From: Limisphaerales bacterium
GTDB lineage: Bacteria; Verrucomicrobiota; Verrucomicrobiia; Limisphaerales; UBA11358
NCBI GenBank assembly: GCA_027451565.1
Contig: DAIDJC010000004.1
Span: 1 to 35,151, forward strand
Reading direction: 5' to 3'
Length of the DNA: 35,151 bases
Shown here piece by piece: positions 32,086 to 35,151 of the stretch. The number at the start of each line of letters is the position of its first letter. Within the stretch, counting starts at the first letter, position 1. The notes below the pieces were generated by a model. That model had not been told where the DNA came from, did no database searches, and was given only the letters and a program-made list of their open reading frames with translations. Position numbers and translations under genes: made by a program.

Positions 32086-33288
32086 TTAATTCACCAACTC
32101 GAAGGCGTAACCCTTCAAGTACTCTGTCTCGGGAATCATGGGAATGATGGGGTGATCTGGTGACTGGGAGAAAAATGCCACCTGCCTGAGAACTTTGCGC
32201 GTGTCGTAAGCCGCTGCCAGCACCGTGTCCAGGAACAGCCCTGCGTTGACATGGTGGGAACAGCAAAAGGTGGCCAGCATACCCCCGTGCTTGAGCAGTT
32301 TGAGCGCCCGCAGGTGAATCTCCTTGTAGCCTCGCAGGGCGTCTGGAACAGAGGCGCGGTTCCGTGTGAAGGATGGTGGATCCAGAATGATGGAATCAAA
32401 ACACGGCACCACCTTCTCGTGGGGATTCACCGCCGTCCGCGCTTTCAGCCAGTCAAAGACATTCACCGTCTCGTAAGTGCATTTACCGGCAAGATTGTTG
32501 GCTTCGCCATTTTTGCGCGCTGCTTCAATGGCTGCGGCGCTCTGGTCCAGCATGTGTACGGATTCGCAGCCCGCCCGGGCCGCGTGCAGGCCAAAACCAC
32601 CCAGAAAACTGAAACAATCCAGAGCCCGGCCTCCGCGCGCCAGTCGTGCGGCCGCCTCGTAATTGGACTGTTGGTCCAGATACATTCCCGTCTTGTGCCC
32701 CGCGGCCAAATCTGTTTCAAAAACCAATCCATTCAGTTTGACCCCCACCTTGGTAACCGCCTCGCCGGCTAGCAAACCATTGCTGGGTTCCAAACCTTCA
32801 AATTTTCGAGCGGTGACATCGCTGCGCTCAAGGATGGCGCGCGAATTGAAAATCCTTCCCAGGGCTTCGACGATTAACCCTTTCCTGACTTCCATGCCCA
32901 GGGCCGAGATTTGAACCACCAACACGTCCTCATACTTGTCCACGATCAATCCACTCAAGCCGTCGCTCTCTGAATTCACCACCCGGAAGGAGGTGGCGGC
33001 CGGCATGTGTCGCTTGCGCACATCCAAAGCTTTCCGGATGCGCTCCTCAAAAAAGGCGGCGTCCATCTCCAAACGGTCCGTGGCAATCATCCGCACCCGG
33101 ATTCTGGACTTTGAATTGTGCATTCCCACCCCCAGCAAACGTTGACGATGATCCTTGACCTGAACCAAGGCCCCGTCCTCGGCAGGTTGGGTTTGCCTCA
33201 GAATCTCACCGGAATAAATCCAGGGATGTCCCGCCACAATTCGGTCGGCTTCGCCGGGCTTTAGTATCAATGTTGCAAGGGCTTTCAT
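32086..33288 (-). CDS. rlmI: Class I SAM-dependent rRNA (cytosine-C5) methyltransferase, RlmI type
   Basis: A 400-residue protein matching the RlmI/YccW family, which methylates a cytosine of 23S rRNA. An N-terminal PUA-like domain opens with LKPGEADRIVAGHPWIYSGEI. A middle segment holds SESDGLSGLIVDKYED. The Rossmann methyltransferase domain has LDCFSFLGGFGLHAARAG (SAM binding) and the catalytic-site motif DSIILDPPSFTRNR. The ATG at 33288 is preferred over a GTG at 33342 because MKALATLILKPGE is the usual opening. Exact target base is inferred from family only. Confidence 0.85.
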   Translation of the reverse strand: MKALATLILKPGEADRIVAGHPWIYSGEILRQTQPAEDGALVQVKDHRQRLLGVGMHNSKSRIRVRMIATDRLEMDAAFFEERIRKALDVRKRHMPAATSFRVVNSESDGLSGLIVDKYEDVLVVQISALGMEVRKGLIVEALGRIFNSRAILERSDVTARKFEGLEPSNGLLAGEAVTKVGVKLNGLVFETDLAAGHKTGMYLDQQSNYEAAARLARGGRALDCFSFLGGFGLHAARAGCESVHMLDQSAAAIEAARKNGEANNLAGKCTYETVNVFDWLKARTAVNPHEKVVPCFDSIILDPPSFTRNRASVPDALRGYKEIHLRALKLLKHGGMLATFCCSHHVNAGLFLDTVLAAAYDTRKVLRQVAFFSQSPDHPIIPMIPETEYLKGYAFELVN

Positions 33289-33628
33289 CAGTTTAGATTG
33301 CTTGGGGTTTTCTGCCACGGAGGTGTAGCCCCGCATGCTCACTTAGAATACAGGATTTTTACCCGCCGTCCAAGGGAATATCAGGTCGTCTGCGCAAGTG
33401 CGGACAGGATCGTTGCTCATCCCCATGGGAGTTCGTTTGGCCCCGATGGGATGCCCCGCCGGCGCGTTGAGCCTGACAGAAAAGGACGATGCGAGCGGTT
33501 TCGTGGCGCAGGATTCAAGGATTTAAACATTTACCCGCGCGGTTGATTGAATTGGGTGGCAAAAGATTGCTCCACCATGGTCTCTCCTTTACCAGAGAAG
33601 TTGCGTGGCTGAGATTTTTTAAAAGGTT
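33289..33628. other. Intergenic region, nothing recognised
   Basis: This 340 bp lies between the RlmI-type gene start and the cysteine desulfurase stop, both minus strand. I see no gene or known RNA. A weak inverted repeat GGTGG/CCACC lies around 33555-33577 and may end the cysteine desulfurase transcript, but there is no T-run after it. Confidence 0.4.
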
Positions 33629-34747
33629 CTAACGCTGAATTTTTATCAAAGCCGCCAGCAATGCCAGCCATTCATCTTCGGTGGTTTCCCAGCCAGCGCT
33701 GAAACGGACGGATCGCACCGCAATGGTGGGCTTGAGACCCATGGCCGATAACACATGGGAGGGGTCTTCCTTCCCGGTTGTGCAGGCAGACCCGGTACTT
33801 ACGGCAAACCCGGCTTTGTCCAGGCGGTTCACCCATTGAAGTTTACGATCGCCATCGGGCATGATCACGGACACCGTGTTCCACAATCTGGGCTGGCTTG
33901 CCCCCACCACCATGGTTCCGGGTAGCTGACGCAAAAGTTCCCGTTCAAAATTATCGCGCCAGAGTTTGCGCAGCAGGTGTTCGCTGCGCCCAATCTGCTT
34001 TTCGCGGGCTTCCAATGCGGCGGTCAGCGCCGCGATGGTGGCCACATTTTCCGTGCCGGCGCGGCGTCCGCCCTCCTGCTTGCCGCCCCACAATAGCGGG
34101 GTGAATTGGCTCCGGTGTGGAATTTTGAGAAACCCCACTCCTCTCGGGCCTCCAAATTTATGGGCGGCTCCAGATACATAATCGCATTGGCCCAGGCCGG
34201 TGCAGGGCATTTTGCCGATGAATTGCACGGCATCTGTGAAAAACGGAACCTCATAAGCCTGGCATATGGCATGAATTTCGCGCCAGGGTTGAATCACCCC
34301 TGTTTCATTGTTGGCAGCCATTACCGCCACCAAGCACGGGCGCTTGTCTGTCATTTCCTGGGTGATCCAATCCACGTCCACGATGCCTTCGGACGTGACG
34401 GGGATCAGTCGGGCGCGTTTGCCAAAATAATGCAGCGCGGAATCCAGTACGCAGGGGTGTTCAATGGCAGAAACCCAAATTTCGGCATTGGCGGGGGATT
34501 TTTGGGCAAAGTGGTGGGTCACCATGTTATTCGCCTCGGTGGCCCCGCTGGTCCAGATGATATCCGCAGGATGACAACCCATGCTGGCTGCAAGCTTTTC
34601 CCTGGAATGGGCCAGAACCACGGCCGCACGGGTTCCAGCCTGGTGCATGGAGGAAGGATTTCCCCCCAGCTTTTCTGTCACGTTCAACCAAGCTTCACGC
34701 GCTTCAGGCATGACTGGCGCCGTGGCATTGTAATCAAAGTAAATCAT
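33629..34747 (-). CDS. Cysteine desulfurase (NifS/IscS-like)
   Basis: A PLP enzyme that takes sulfur from cysteine for Fe-S clusters and other thio-cofactors. The 372-residue protein opens YFDYNATAPV and has GATEANNM (69-76), H97 in AIEHPCVL, NNETG, D172 in FTDAVQ, the PLP lysine K197 in SGAAHKFGGPRG, RRAGTENV, and the active-site C322 in STGSACTTGKEDPSHVL. The short loop around C322 fits the group I (NifS/IscS) type, not SufS. Its start overlaps the mutY stop by 4 bp (ATGA). No iscU, iscA or iscR gene is visible in the window. Confidence 0.93.
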   Translation of the reverse strand: MIYFDYNATAPVMPEAREAWLNVTEKLGGNPSSMHQAGTRAAVVLAHSREKLAASMGCHPADIIWTSGATEANNMVTHHFAQKSPANAEIWVSAIEHPCVLDSALHYFGKRARLIPVTSEGIVDVDWITQEMTDKRPCLVAVMAANNETGVIQPWREIHAICQAYEVPFFTDAVQFIGKMPCTGLGQCDYVSGAAHKFGGPRGVGFLKIPHRSQFTPLLWGGKQEGGRRAGTENVATIAALTAALEAREKQIGRSEHLLRKLWRDNFERELLRQLPGTMVVGASQPRLWNTVSVIMPDGDRKLQWVNRLDKAGFAVSTGSACTTGKEDPSHVLSAMGLKPTIAVRSVRFSAGWETTEDEWLALLAALIKIQR

Positions 34748-35151
34748 CCGCAGGCAATCATACGTTCCCGGGCGATTCTTGCCAGTTTTTTATGGGCCGC
34801 CGTCAAGGGAAGTTTCTGCAATTGCGACCACGATTTCCACTTGCCTGGAGTGATTTTCCCGGGGTGAGGCGGTGGGCACAAATAAGCTGCCAGGGTGATG
34901 CGGTAGCGGGTGATGGAATGCTGGATGGAGCCCAAAAGCTCCAATTGGAGCGGTGAATACCCCAGGACCAGGCGTGCCATTTCCTGCGGCGACTGGCCTG
35001 ACTCGGATGTCTGGGCATTGGGAAATTCCCAGAGTCCGGGATTGATTCCCATGGCGGGGCGCTGACGCAGACAGATTTGATCACGGTCAGCCAGGACAAA
35101 AGCCATCCAATTTTGGCGAATGGCGGCTGCGCGGGCGGGCAGGGCGGGCAG
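34744..35151 (-). CDS. mutY: A/G-specific adenine glycosylase MutY, C-terminal part (gene runs off the window)
   Basis: The last 135 residues of a protein whose 5' part lies beyond the right edge. The frame is open to position 35151 (LPALPARAAAIRQNWMAFVL). The visible part is the NUDIX-like C-terminal domain of MutY that recognises 8-oxoG: RQRPAMGINPGLWEFPN, SIQHSITRYRITLAAYLC and KWKSWSQLQKLPLTAAHKKLARI. MutY removes adenine mispaired with 8-oxoguanine. The glycosylase domain and its Fe-S cysteines are outside the window. The stop overlaps the cysteine desulfurase start as ATGA. Confidence 0.88.
   Translation of the reverse strand: MPALPARAAAIRQNWMAFVLADRDQICLRQRPAMGINPGLWEFPNAQTSESGQSPQEMARLVLGYSPLQLELLGSIQHSITRYRITLAAYLCPPPHPGKITPGKWKSWSQLQKLPLTAAHKKLARIARERMIACG

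Overview
The window looks like a chromosomal segment of a Gram-negative member of the Verrucomicrobiota, probably near the Pedosphaera/Limisphaerales group. This is inferred from family recognition and not from a marker-gene search. The reasons are lipid A synthesis (LpxB), a large secreted beta-helix protein carrying the repeat and C-terminal modules common in that group, a TMTC-like membrane protein with TPRs, a YfhO-like membrane protein next to a sulfotransferase, and a ThrH-type phosphatase. Clear Shine-Dalgarno sequences are almost absent. Genes are dense, with many 1-23 bp overlaps. I saw no rRNA, tRNA, CRISPR array, prophage or intact insertion sequence.

Layout. Positions 2-3133 (-) encode a secreted GH87-like alpha-1,3-glucanase. 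proS (+) follows and converges on a metallophosphoesterase and recO (-). A 0.7 kb stretch with decayed mobile-element debris separates recO from a long minus-strand cluster that reads, in transcription order, Gfo/Idh/MocA oxidoreductase - lpxB - HIT protein - phoH-like - ybeY - DUF502. plsY-gpsA (+) diverges from this cluster. A second minus-strand operon reads PHP phosphatase - TMTC-like TPR protein - thrH - M50 peptidase. After a gene-poor 0.87 kb come an NRDE-family protein and a DinB-like protein (-), then a secreted pullulanase-type GH13 (+).

The right third holds a sulfotransferase/YfhO-like pair (-), a secreted trypsin-like protease followed by a secreted DUF3352-like protein (-), RNase D (+), an RlmI-type rRNA methyltransferase (-), and mutY (partial, running off the right edge) overlapping a cysteine desulfurase (-).

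Functional themes: envelope lipid synthesis (LpxB with a possible sugar-modifying dehydrogenase; PlsY and GpsA for phospholipid), RNA processing and translation (ProS, YbeY, PhoH, RNase D, RlmI), DNA repair (RecO, MutY with an Fe-S supply gene), alpha-glucan degradation outside the cytoplasm (GH87-like and GH13), and probable cell-surface glycan modification (TMTC-like, YfhO-like, sulfotransferase). No obvious defence island or wholly novel system is visible. The points most worth following are the GH87-like enzyme, the sulfotransferase/YfhO pair, the lpxB-linked dehydrogenase, the protease with a non-PDZ accessory domain, and unexplained hairpins in two intergenic regions.
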